From NCBI GenBank assembly GCA_947383275.1, contig CANDCW010000008.1:1-56166 (forward strand): a DNA stretch of 56,166 bases, given 5' to 3'. A program made the translations under genes and the position numbers. The DNA is from an uncultured Bacillota bacterium (lineage in GTDB: Bacteria > Bacillota > Clostridia > Oscillospirales > Oscillospiraceae). The notes under the pieces were generated by a model that saw only the letters and a program-made list of their open reading frames with translations, was not told the origin of the DNA and ran no database searches. This document shows, piece by piece, positions 48,719 through 56,166 of the stretch. Positions within the stretch are counted from its first letter, which is position 1. Each line of letters starts with the position of its first letter.

Positions 48719-49777
48719 TTATTTCTGCTCCTTCAGCAGTTCCGCCTGGTGGTCGGCGGCCAGGGCGTCGACAATCTCATCCAGCGCTCCGTCCATCACC
48801 TGGTCGATCTTGTACAGCGTCAGGCCGATGCGGTGGTCGGTGACCCGGCCCTGGGGAAAATTGTAGGTGCGGATGCGCTCGTTGCGCATGCCGGAGCCCA
48901 CCTGGCTTCGCCGCTGGGCAGTGTACTGGGAGGAAATTTTCTCCTGCTCCGCCTCGTACAGCCGGGAGGCCAAAATGCGCATGGCCTTGTCCCGGTTCTG
49001 AAACTGGCTGCGTTCCTGCTGGCACTCCACCACAGTTCCGGTGGGCTTGTGGATGAGCCGCACGGCGGACGAGGTTTTATTGACGTGCTGTCCTCCCGCC
49101 CCGGAGGAGCGAAAGACTTGCATTTCGATATCCGCCGGATTGAGCCGGACATCCGCCGTCTCCATCTCAGGCAGGACGGCCACCGTCACCGTAGAGGTAT
49201 GGACCCTCCCCCCGGACTCCGTCTCGGGGACCCGCTGCACCCGGTGGACGCCGCTCTCGAATTTAAACCGGGACCAGGCTCCCTCCCCCTCAACGGTAAA
49301 GACAATCTCCTTTATGCCGCCCAGCTCCGTCTCACTGGCGGAGTCCACCACAGTATGCCACCGCATGGACTCGGCATACATGGAATACATCCGGTACAAG
49401 GAGTGTGCAAACAGGGCCGCCTCCTCCCCTCCCACCCCGGCGCGAATCTCCACGATGACATTCTTGCCGTCGTTGGGATCCTTGGGGAGGAGCAAAATTT
49501 GCAGCTGCTTTTCCAGGCGGGGCAGCTCCTCCAGCGCGGACTGGTACTCCTCCTGGGCCAGCTCCTTCATTTCCGGGTCCGCCATAAGCGCCTCCGCCTG
49601 ATCCCGGGCATCCAACGTGCGGCGATAAGCCCGATAGGCGTCCACCAAGGGCTGGAGCTCCGCCTGCTCCTTATTCAGCCGGGCTACCAGCTCCGGGTCA
49701 TTGTAGGTCTCCGGCGCCCCTAGCCGGGCCTCGATCTGGGAATATTTCGCCTCAATGGCGTTGAGCTTGTCCAGCAT
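48719..49777 (-). CDS. prfA: Peptide chain release factor 1
   Basis: 352 residues. The stop-codon recognition motif P-x-T is P184-E-T186 (VQRVPETESGG), marking RF1 rather than RF2, so it reads UAA and UAG. The catalytic GGQ is at 228-230 (SSGAGGQHVNKT). It has AAGGAGG before the ATG. Its presence agrees with the use of TAG as a stop elsewhere in the window. The PrmC methylase gene that often follows is not here. It is part of the long minus-strand run. Confidence 0.97.
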   Translation of the reverse strand: MLDKLNAIEAKYSQIEARLGAPETYNDPELVARLNKEQAELQPLVDAYRAYRRTLDARDQAEALMADPEMKELAQEEYQSALEELPRLEKQLQILLLPKDPNDGKNVIVEIRAGVGGEEAALFAHSLYRMYSMYAESMRWHTVVDSASETELGGIKEIVFTVEGEGAWSRFKFESGVHRVQRVPETESGGRVHTSTVTVAVLPEMETADVRLNPADIEMQVFRSSGAGGQHVNKTSSAVRLIHKPTGTVVECQQERSQFQNRDKAMRILASRLYEAEQEKISSQYTAQRRSQVGSGMRNERIRTYNFPQGRVTDHRIGLTLYKIDQVMDGALDEIVDALAADHQAELLKEQK

Positions 49778-49954
49778 AGGCGGACCTCCTTCTCTCGTCC
49801 CGCCCGCAGGCGGAAAAGGCTCCTTTGGGGCTCAGACTTTCCATATTCATAATCCTGATAGATACGTGCGGTTTGACCATCCTAAAACTGTCTGGACCGG
49901 CGCAGCACCTTCTGGGCGGGCCTGTCCATGGGACTGAAGCTGAACCGGCTGTAA

Positions 49955-50608
49955 TCACCGGTCGAATACAAAGGATTTCACCAGGGCCAGCGGCTCCCGG
50001 ATATACATTTTCAGCCGGGTTGGAGTATGGCTGGAGGGCGCGGACAGCGTGGAAATGTTTTCAAACCCCGCCCGGCCGGCCAGCATCTTAGCCCGGGTGA
50101 GGTGGAAGCCGTTGGAGACGATCATTACACCCTCCCGGATGTCGAATCCCGCCTCCTCCAACTGCCGGGCGGACCAGCGCAAATTCTGGTTCGTGTTGTG
50201 GGACTGGCTTTCCAAAATGACATTTTCCCGGGAGACACCGTGCTCCTCCAGGTAATCCGCCATGCCCTGGGCTTCGGAGGTTGGCTCGTTCTCCCCCTGG
50301 CCTCCCGACACCACCACCGTCATGTCCGGGTGCTCATCCAGGTATTCCAGCGCCTTGTCCAGCCGGTCTTGCAGCATGATGGACGGCCCCCACTCATGGA
50401 GCTGACAGCCCAAAATGACCATCACCTGGGGGGTTCCTACAATATCGTCCCGGGCGCCGCTCAGCACCTGGCCCAACAGCGCCCCAAACACCACTACGCC
50501 CGTCAGGATCAGGGCCGCAAACGCCTTCATCCACAGGGGAAACCGCTTGCCTTTATAGCTGGCGACCTCAACTTTAGGCCGCTTAGCGGTCTTTTGTACC
50601 TTCTGCAT
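49955..50608 (-). CDS. YdcF/SanA-like DUF218 membrane-anchored protein
   Basis: 217 residues. A single N-terminal membrane helix (about 27-48: MKAFAALILTGVVVFGALLG) is followed by an extracytoplasmic DUF218 domain: VMVILGCQLHEWGPS, LQDRLDKALEYL, VVVSGGQGENEPTSEAQGMA, LESQSHNTNQNL and IVSNGFHLTRAKMLA. The conserved Gly, Asp and His set of the family is present. Members affect cell-wall or envelope barrier properties, with no established reaction. The start codon overlaps the ABC-F stop by one base (TAATG), so it is coupled. Confidence 0.88.
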   Translation of the reverse strand: MQKVQKTAKRPKVEVASYKGKRFPLWMKAFAALILTGVVVFGALLGQVLSGARDDIVGTPQVMVILGCQLHEWGPSIMLQDRLDKALEYLDEHPDMTVVVSGGQGENEPTSEAQGMADYLEEHGVSRENVILESQSHNTNQNLRWSARQLEEAGFDIREGVMIVSNGFHLTRAKMLAGRAGFENISTLSAPSSHTPTRLKMYIREPLALVKSFVFDR

Positions 50609-52515
50609 TATCCGCGCGCCTCCTCCAGCTCCGCCGCCAGCTTTTCCCAGACAGCATATAGGTGAGCCAGCTCATCCTCCAGGGACTCCCGCTGCTGATA
50701 GAGCTCCTGGAGCTTCAGGTAGTCGGCGGACGCCTCCTGAATTTCCTGCTCCAGATCGTACATCCGCTCTTCGGCGGCAGCTACCGCCCGCTCGGCGGCA
50801 TTGACCTCCTTCTCCAGATTTTTGGTTCCGCCGGGGCGCTTGGGCTTGTCCTTTTTTTCCGGCGGCGGAACGGCTGGAGACGGACCGCCCGGGGAGGCGG
50901 CCTTTCCCTTCTCCTTGGCGGACAGGTACTCCTGATAGCTCCCCTTGAAGTCGGTGATTTGCCCGTCCTCCAGCATCCAAATTCGGGTGGCAAAACGGTC
51001 GATAAAGTACCGGTCGTGGGAGACGAAGAGCAAATTTCCCTCGTACTCCTCCACCGCCTCCTCGATCCATTCCCGGCTCTGGATATCCAGGTGGTTGGTG
51101 GGCTCGTCCAGGATCAGCAGATTGATTTTGCTGTCCATGAGCATACACAGCCGCAGCCGGGACTGCTCCCCGCCGGACAGGGCGGACACCGGCTTGAATA
51201 CATCCTCCCCCCGGAATTTGAAGGAGGCCAGCCGGTTTCGGGCGGTCTGGGCGGTGCAGTCCAGGTCGTAGAGCATGGTATCCACCAGCGACCGCTCCGG
51301 GTGGTCGAAGTGGATGATCTGGGGCAGGTAGCCTACCTTTACCGTGGGCCCCTTCCTGAGCTTTCCGCCGTCCGGCTCCTCCTCCCCCATTATGATCTTG
51401 ATGAGGGTGGACTTGCCGGCGCCGTTGTCCCCCAGCAGGGCGATGCGCTCGCCGCCCTCCACCTCCAAGCTGACGCCGGAGAACAGCTTCCGCTCCCCGA
51501 AGGATTTTTCCAGGTTTTTAATGGACAGCACCTCGTCCCCCCGGAATTCCCGTTCCCCAAAGCGGACCTCCATTTTCCGGTCCTTTTTCGGCTTGTCCGT
51601 CCGGCGGATGCGCTCAATCCGCTTCTCCATGGACTGGGCCCGCTTGAAAATTTTGTCGTTACCCGAGTAGGCCCAGATTCTCAGCTGCTCCGCCGCCTTT
51701 TCCAGCTGTTGAATCTTGGCCTGTTCTTTTTCATACTGGCGGAGCTTCTCCTCATACCGCCGCTCCTTTTCCACAGCGTAAAAGCTATAGTTTCCCGAAT
51801 AAAACTCCGCTTTGCCCTCCTGGATCTCCACCACCCGCTTCACCACCTTGTCCAGGAAGTAGCGGTCATGGGAAACGGCCAGGACGGTCCCCTTGAATTT
51901 TTCCAAATACTCCTCCAGCCACTGAGTGGCCCGCAGGTCCAGATGGTTGGTGGGCTCGTCCAGCAGGAGGATGTCGGTGTCCTCCAGGATGAGTCGAGCC
52001 AGGTTGACCCTGGTTTTTTCTCCCCCGGACAGCTTGTCAAACAGCCGCTCCCGCATGGCCGGAGGGATGGACAGGCCGCTGCACACCTTATTCTTGCCAG
52101 TATCTGTCTCGTAGCCGCCCCCGGACTGGAACGCGGCGGACAGCTTGTCGTAGCGGGACAGCAGGGCGGAATCGCTCTCTCCCGCCCCCATCCGCTGGGA
52201 CAGGGCGGCCATCTCCTCCTCCATGGCCCGAAGGGGAGCGAACGCGGTATCCAGCACATTCTCCACCGTGTAACCCGCCGGGTAGACAGGAATCTGGGAG
52301 ATCAAGCCCAGCCGGCGGTTGGGCGCGATGACAATCTCCCCCTCGTCAGGGCGGACCGCGCCGGTGAGGATGCGCAGCAGCGTTGTCTTGCCGCAGCCGT
52401 TGGGGCCCAGCAGGCCCACCCGCTCGCCGGAATCCACCTGAAAGGTGAGCCCGTCCAATATTTTTTTGCCGACCTCGAATTCTTTCACGATGCCGGATAC
52501 GGATATATCTATCAT
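50608..52515 (-). CDS. ABC-F family ATPase (ribosome-associated)
   Basis: 635 residues from ATG 52515 (GAGGA upstream); an in-frame start at 52602 lacks a ribosome site. Two nucleotide-binding domains are present: Walker A GPNGCGKTT and GDNGAGKST, signatures LSGGEKTRVNLARL and LSGGEQSRLRLCML, Walker B LLLDEPTNHLD twice. Between them is the roughly 80-residue P-site-tRNA interaction linker with KRAQSMEKRIERIRRTDK. No membrane helices. The C terminus (about 545-635) is a Lys/Pro-rich stretch followed by a coiled coil, as in Uup/YdiF-type proteins. It probably acts on stalled ribosomes; antibiotic resistance cannot be excluded from sequence alone. Confidence 0.92.
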   Translation of the reverse strand: MIDISVSGIVKEFEVGKKILDGLTFQVDSGERVGLLGPNGCGKTTLLRILTGAVRPDEGEIVIAPNRRLGLISQIPVYPAGYTVENVLDTAFAPLRAMEEEMAALSQRMGAGESDSALLSRYDKLSAAFQSGGGYETDTGKNKVCSGLSIPPAMRERLFDKLSGGEKTRVNLARLILEDTDILLLDEPTNHLDLRATQWLEEYLEKFKGTVLAVSHDRYFLDKVVKRVVEIQEGKAEFYSGNYSFYAVEKERRYEEKLRQYEKEQAKIQQLEKAAEQLRIWAYSGNDKIFKRAQSMEKRIERIRRTDKPKKDRKMEVRFGEREFRGDEVLSIKNLEKSFGERKLFSGVSLEVEGGERIALLGDNGAGKSTLIKIIMGEEEPDGGKLRKGPTVKVGYLPQIIHFDHPERSLVDTMLYDLDCTAQTARNRLASFKFRGEDVFKPVSALSGGEQSRLRLCMLMDSKINLLILDEPTNHLDIQSREWIEEAVEEYEGNLLFVSHDRYFIDRFATRIWMLEDGQITDFKGSYQEYLSAKEKGKAASPGGPSPAVPPPEKKDKPKRPGGTKNLEKEVNAAERAVAAAEERMYDLEQEIQEASADYLKLQELYQQRESLEDELAHLYAVWEKLAAELEEARG

Positions 52516-52587
52516 TGCTCGGGTCCTCGCTTGTTGATTTTCTGTTCTTTTGTGGGAAAAACAGCCAAAAGAACGCAAAACTTCGTT

Positions 52588-52616
52588 TTGCTTCTTCGAC
52601 AAATTTATGGTAGAAT
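52588..52616 (+). promoter_or_regulatory. Promoter of mtnA
   Basis: TTGCTT (52588-52593), 17-bp spacer, TAGAAT (52611-52616), 36 bases before the start codon. Confidence 0.6.
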
Positions 52617-52652
52617 AAGATCATCCTACTGTCATAGAAATGAGGTTTTTTT

Positions 52653-53669
52653 ATGGAAGCAATTCGCTGGAAAAACGGCGCCCTCTATCTGCTGGACCAA
52701 ACCCGCCTGCCCACAGCAGAGTGCTGGCTACGGTACACGGAATACCGGCCGGTATCCCAGGCCATTCGGTCGATGGTGGTCCGGGGCGCGCCCGCCATTG
52801 GCGTAACGGCGGCCTACGCTATGGTGCTGGCCGCCCAGGAACACGCCGGTGAGACGGATTTCGCCGCCAAAATGGCGCAAGCCAAACAGGTGCTGGCGGA
52901 GAGCCGCCCCACAGCGGTGAATCTATTCTGGGCGCTGGACCGGATGGAGCGATGCTGGCTGGCCTGCGGGCCCGACCTGCCCCGCCTGGAGGAGGAGGCC
53001 CGGGCCATCCACAGGGAGGACGTGGAGATGAACCGCGCCATGGGCAAAGCTGGGGCGGAACTGGTTCCGGCGGGGGCCAGCATCCTGACCCACTGCAACG
53101 CCGGGGCGCTGGCTACCGGCGGCTTCGGGACAGCGCTGGGCGTCATCCGCGCGGCCCACGCCCAGGGGAAGGTCGCTATGGTATACGCCGACGAAACCCG
53201 CCCCCTGCTCCAAGGCGCCCGGCTCACCGCCTATGAGCTGGTGGAGGACCGCATTCCCGTCACCCTTATCTGCGACGATATGGCAGGCTGTCTCATGGCC
53301 CAGGGCAAGGTGGACTTAGTTGTGGTGGGCTGCGACCGCATGGCGGCAAACGGCGACTTCGCCAACAAGATCGGCACTTACTCCCTGGCCGTGCTGGCCA
53401 AGCACCACGGCATCCCCTTCTACACCGCCCTACCCTCCTCTACAATCGATATGGGCATTCCGGACGGGAGCCGCATTCCCATTGAACAGCGGGACGGCGG
53501 CGAAGTGGCCAGCTTTGCCGGAGTGCAGACTGGCCCCGCAGAGGTGCATACCTGGAATCCGTCCTTCGACGTAACCCCCCATGAGCTGCTCACCGCTGCC
53601 ATCACGGAGCGGGGCGTCCTCTATCCGCCCTTTGGGCAAAACCTGTGCAGGTTGTTCCAAGAAACGTAA
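52653..53669 (+). CDS. mtnA: S-methyl-5-thioribose-1-phosphate isomerase
   Basis: 338 residues of the eIF2B-like isomerase fold. Family blocks are RSMVVRGAPAIGVTAAYAM, the catalytic cysteine in ILTHCNAGALATGGFGTALG, YADETRPLLQGARLTAYEL, and the catalytic aspartate in VGCDRMAANGDFANKIGTY. It interconverts 5-methylthioribose-1-phosphate and 5-methylthioribulose-1-phosphate in methionine salvage. No mtnK, mtnP or aldolase gene is in the window, so it stands alone. It is divergent from the ABC-F gene and convergent with murF (only 5 bases between stops). Confidence 0.93.
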   Translation: MEAIRWKNGALYLLDQTRLPTAECWLRYTEYRPVSQAIRSMVVRGAPAIGVTAAYAMVLAAQEHAGETDFAAKMAQAKQVLAESRPTAVNLFWALDRMERCWLACGPDLPRLEEEARAIHREDVEMNRAMGKAGAELVPAGASILTHCNAGALATGGFGTALGVIRAAHAQGKVAMVYADETRPLLQGARLTAYELVEDRIPVTLICDDMAGCLMAQGKVDLVVVGCDRMAANGDFANKIGTYSLAVLAKHHGIPFYTALPSSTIDMGIPDGSRIPIEQRDGGEVASFAGVQTGPAEVHTWNPSFDVTPHELLTAAITERGVLYPPFGQNLCRLFQET

Positions 53670-53674
53670 GGGGC

Positions 53675-55066
53675 TTACACTTCTTTTGTCAGCTCCAGCA
53701 GCCTGGCAGTCAGCTCCTCCAGCTTCATACCTCGGGACGCCTTCACCAGCACGGTGCTGTCCGGACACACCACCTGCGCCAGAACAGCTTTGGCATCCTC
53801 CCGATTGGCACAGTGAATAATCTGCGCAACGCCCGCATCGCGGGCCCCCTCCACGATATACCGGGCCAGGTCGCCTACCGCCACCAGGCAGTCAATGCCC
53901 ACAGTGCCCAGGTATTCCCCCACACCGGCGTGGAGCGCGGGGGCAAAGGGCCCCAGCTCCATCATGTCGCCCAATACGGCAACCTTCCTGCTCCCACGGC
54001 TATCGGCCAGCACGCTGATCGCCGCCCGCATAGACTGGGGGTTGGCGTTGTAGGTATCGTCCAAAATCGTGATTTCCGAGGCCCGGCGCAGCACATTCAT
54101 CCGCATCCGGGTGGGAACAAACTGGTTGATCCCCTCCTCAATCTGGTCAGGCGTAAGGCCAAACCGCTCTCCCACCGCCGCGGCGATGAGGGCGGGGTAG
54201 ATCATATGATCGCCCAGGGCGGGAATCTTCACCTCCCGATCCATCTTGGGTGTGGTCAGGCGGCAGTGGATATGGCTGACGCCATCGCCGCCGGTTACCT
54301 GGGCCCGGTAATCACACCCCTCCCCCTGGCCGCAGAAGACAGCGGGGACGGGCGCTGTCTCCCGCAGGGTGGCCAGCAGGGTGTCGTCCCCGTTCAAGAC
54401 AAGCAGGCCATCCTGTTTGATGTGGGGCAGCAGCTCGCACTTGGCCTTAAAGATGTTTTCCCGGCTGCCCAGCCGCTCAATGTGGGCGTCGCCGATATTG
54501 GTAATAACCCCCACGTCGGGCTCGACAATATGCGCCAGGTAGTCGATCTCCCCAAATTTGTCCATGCCCATTTCCAGCACGGCAATCTGATGGCTGGAAT
54601 TTAGCCCCAACAGGGTAAGAGGCATGCCCACATTGTTATTGTGGTTGCCTTCGGTCTTGAGCACCTTATATTTTATCCCCAATACTGCGGCCAGCATGTC
54701 CTTGGCGGTTGTTTTCCCTACGCTGCCTGTCACACCGATGAAGGGGATTGCAAACCGGTTTTTGTACCATGCGGCCAGGTCACCCAGCGCCCGCTCAGTA
54801 TCCTCCACCTTCACATAAAACTTGCCGGGGAGGTACCGGTCCCGCTCATGGGCGGTAAGGCAGCCGGCCGCCCCACCCTCCAGGGCAGAGTTAATGTAGG
54901 CGTGGCCATCGAACCGGTCTCCTACCAGGGGGATAAACAGGGTCCCCGGGTGTATGGAGCGGCTGTCCGTCTCCACCAGGGTGATGGGGGCGTCCAAACG
55001 GTCAAAGCTTCCCAGCAAGCGTCCGCCCACCGCCTCCAGAAGCTGAGCCAATGTAATTGTTTCCAT
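53675..55066 (-). CDS. murF: UDP-N-acetylmuramoyl-tripeptide--D-alanyl-D-alanine ligase
   Basis: 463 residues. The N-terminal UDP-binding domain has ETDSRSIHPGTLFIPLVGDRFDGH (seen as two adjoining blocks). The ATP-binding P-loop is GVTGSVGKTTAKDML, then EGNHNNNVGMPLTLL with the Mg-binding region, and ILDDTYNANPQSM in the C-terminal domain. It adds D-Ala-D-Ala to the cytosolic peptidoglycan precursor. The gene starts one base after the ddl stop codon, so product and user of the dipeptide are made from one message. Confidence 0.95.
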   Translation of the reverse strand: METITLAQLLEAVGGRLLGSFDRLDAPITLVETDSRSIHPGTLFIPLVGDRFDGHAYINSALEGGAAGCLTAHERDRYLPGKFYVKVEDTERALGDLAAWYKNRFAIPFIGVTGSVGKTTAKDMLAAVLGIKYKVLKTEGNHNNNVGMPLTLLGLNSSHQIAVLEMGMDKFGEIDYLAHIVEPDVGVITNIGDAHIERLGSRENIFKAKCELLPHIKQDGLLVLNGDDTLLATLRETAPVPAVFCGQGEGCDYRAQVTGGDGVSHIHCRLTTPKMDREVKIPALGDHMIYPALIAAAVGERFGLTPDQIEEGINQFVPTRMRMNVLRRASEITILDDTYNANPQSMRAAISVLADSRGSRKVAVLGDMMELGPFAPALHAGVGEYLGTVGIDCLVAVGDLARYIVEGARDAGVAQIIHCANREDAKAVLAQVVCPDSTVLVKASRGMKLEELTARLLELTKEV

Positions 55067-56116
55067 TTACAGACCTTCCTTCCGGGCCGCTAACGATAAT
55101 TGGATGATGGTCTCGCACAGCTTGCCGTAGTCCAGCCCCACCGCAGCCGCCTCCTGGGGCACCAGACTGGTGGGCGTCATGCCGGGCAGGGTATTGATCT
55201 CCAGAAAGTAGGGGGTGCCCTCCGGCGTGACGATAAAATCAGCCCGGGCGTATACAGACAGTCCGATCGTTTGGAACACGGCAAGGGCCGCTTCGCCCAC
55301 AGCCTTCTCCCACTCCTTGGGGATGCGGGCGGGACACACCTCATGGGCCGCGCCGGGCTGATATTTGTTCGCGTAGTTGTAAAAGCCCTCCTTGGGGATA
55401 ATCTCGATTGAGGGCAGCGCCTTATCTCCCAGCACCGCAACCTGAACCTCCCGGCCCCTGATGTACTCCTCAATTACGGTGCGCCCCCCCAGCCTGATAT
55501 TCTCAGTCAGGGCCCGCTTCAGCTCCGCCCGGTCTTTGGCGATGTACACCCCAATGGAGGAGCCGCTGCCGATAGGCTTTACCACTACGGGGAGCTTGAT
55601 CCGCCCCGTCAACTCGTCCAGATTCTCCTCTGTGACAGTGACCGTCTCCCAGCCTGGGGTGGTCACCTTGTCCGCCACCAGGCGCTTGGTCAGGTCCTTA
55701 TCCATGGCAATGGCCGAGCCCAGGCAGCCCGAACCGGTGTAGGGCACGCCCAGCAGATCCAGCGCGGCCTGGATGCGGCCGTCCTCGCCGCAGGCGCCGT
55801 GGAGGGCCAGGAAAACCACGTCCGCCTTGGCGCACATTTCCAGCACCCCGGGCCCAATGGCGGACGGATCGTCCCCGCCCCGCCTGGCCTTTACCTGCTC
55901 CAGATCCGGCGCCTCCCGCGCCACCCGTTTGAACGCCTCCGGGATGGGGGCGACATACAAGTTCTCTCCAGACAGGGCCCCATCCAGCCCAAAGTATAGG
56001 TCCATCAGCGCCGCCTGGTGCCCCTGTCCGCGCAGGGCCTGGCACACCATAGCCCCCGAGGACAGCGACACATTGCGCTCCGGACTCAGCCCGCCCGCCA
56101 AAACTAAAATTTTCAT
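55067..56116 (-). CDS. ddl: D-alanine--D-alanine ligase
   Basis: 349 residues, ATP-grasp fold. The N-terminal LVLAGGLSPERNVSLSSG holds the first-site Glu. VFLALHGACGEDGRIQ, YTGSGCLGSAIAMDK, the ATP-binding PVVVKPIGSGSSIGVYIAK, YIRGREVQVAVLG and the metal site with TPYFLEINTLPGMTPTSL are present. It joins two D-alanines for peptidoglycan. In the specificity region the sequence offers no sign of a D-Ala-D-Lac (vancomycin-resistance) type, but this cannot be decided without alignment. Its ATG overlaps the stop of an upstream gene at the window edge. Confidence 0.95.
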   Translation of the reverse strand: MKILVLAGGLSPERNVSLSSGAMVCQALRGQGHQAALMDLYFGLDGALSGENLYVAPIPEAFKRVAREAPDLEQVKARRGGDDPSAIGPGVLEMCAKADVVFLALHGACGEDGRIQAALDLLGVPYTGSGCLGSAIAMDKDLTKRLVADKVTTPGWETVTVTEENLDELTGRIKLPVVVKPIGSGSSIGVYIAKDRAELKRALTENIRLGGRTVIEEYIRGREVQVAVLGDKALPSIEIIPKEGFYNYANKYQPGAAHEVCPARIPKEWEKAVGEAALAVFQTIGLSVYARADFIVTPEGTPYFLEINTLPGMTPTSLVPQEAAAVGLDYGKLCETIIQLSLAARKEGL

Positions 56117-56166
56117 ACCATACCTCGCTTTAAATTCTGCGGCAGATATCGCTTTGTCCTCTCCGC
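56113..56166 (-). CDS. C-terminal tail of an upstream gene, partial
   Basis: A minus-strand frame is open from the window edge to a TGA at 56115-56113 that overlaps the ddl start codon (ATGA), giving the tail AERTKRYLPQNLKRGMV. The four-base overlap is typical of coupled genes, so this is likely the end of a real gene, but 17 residues are too few to identify it. Confidence 0.35.
   Translation of the reverse strand, partial: AERTKRYLPQNLKRGMV

Noticed and set aside
50662..52806. 714-codon open frame antisense to the ABC-F gene
   Set aside because: The minus-strand ABC-F gene has all ATPase motifs; the plus-strand peptide has none.
1..56166. CRISPR arrays, tRNA or rRNA genes, insertion sequences, prophage or attachment sites
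   Set aside because: No regularly spaced repeats, no cloverleaf or CCA-type candidates, and no transposase, integrase, recombinase or phage structural protein was recognised on either strand.

Overview
This window looks like chromosome from a Gram-positive anaerobic gut bacterium of the Clostridia, most like the high-GC Oscillospiraceae (Flavonifractor / Pseudoflavonifractor / Lawsonibacter type). The reasons are the GC-rich coding bias, near-consensus sigma-A promoters with AAGGAGG-type ribosome binding sites, an oxygen-sensitive glycyl radical enzyme with its activase, S-layer-homology proteins, rpsU, the ddl-murF pair and clostridial-type orphan families. No tRNA, rRNA, CRISPR array, transposase, integrase or phage gene was recognised. 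The taxonomic statement is inference.

Layout. 0-4.7 kb is an accessory patch of orphan proteins of the kind found in polymorphic-toxin immunity clusters: a SUKH-like fragment, a DUF4304 protein, a two-helix membrane protein, a Sel1-repeat gene cut by an in-frame amber codon, and a frameshifted small membrane ORF. 4.8-8.2 kb is an envelope-stress-like operon (DUF4342 protein, OmpR-type regulator, flavodoxin, histidine kinase) preceded by three 11-bp direct repeats. Then come a double OB-fold SSB-like protein and an SLH-domain surface protein. 10.5-15.8 kb is a catabolic island: DeoR regulator, ROK kinase, glycyl radical enzyme and radical-SAM activase. 15.9-21.4 kb holds rpsU, leuS, gluQRS, a mini-zincin and a MerR-methyltransferase-like fusion. 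21.6-24.4 kb holds a stand-alone HisD paralogue and an amino acid permease. 24.5-30.8 kb holds a YgjV-like membrane protein, a Suv3-like RNA helicase, a GH13 amylosucrase-like enzyme and a MATE exporter.

31.0-32.5 kb is a two-gene ParB/Srx-like plus metallophosphoesterase unit, followed by a broken SUKH gene. 33.2-37.1 kb has a chemoreceptor with an outward-facing CZB zinc domain, nth, rlmA and a zinc-ribbon protein. 37.4-40.5 kb is a glucosidase locus carrying a deletion scar that joins a response-regulator fragment to glycosidase-3 pieces, then an intact GH3 enzyme. 40.6-44.5 kb has a coiled-coil / MoxR ATPase / vWA operon and an amber-interrupted sugar-phosphate transferase. 44.7-52.5 kb is a co-oriented minus-strand housekeeping run (ABC-F, YdcF-like, prfA, a small protein, HAD phosphatase, Sua5, coaE, M18 aminopeptidase). 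The window ends with mtnA and the cell-wall genes murF and ddl.

The most coherent candidate for a less-described system is the island at 10.5-15.8 kb, where a kinase may phosphorylate a polyol or anhydrosugar for radical cleavage. Other candidates are the ParB/Srx-phosphoesterase pair and the MerR-zinc-methyltransferase fusion. Several genes are broken in this strain (Sel1, SUKH, sugar transferase, the GH3 chimera, a small membrane gene), showing active decay of accessory functions. All family assignments come from reading the translated sequence; no database search was run.
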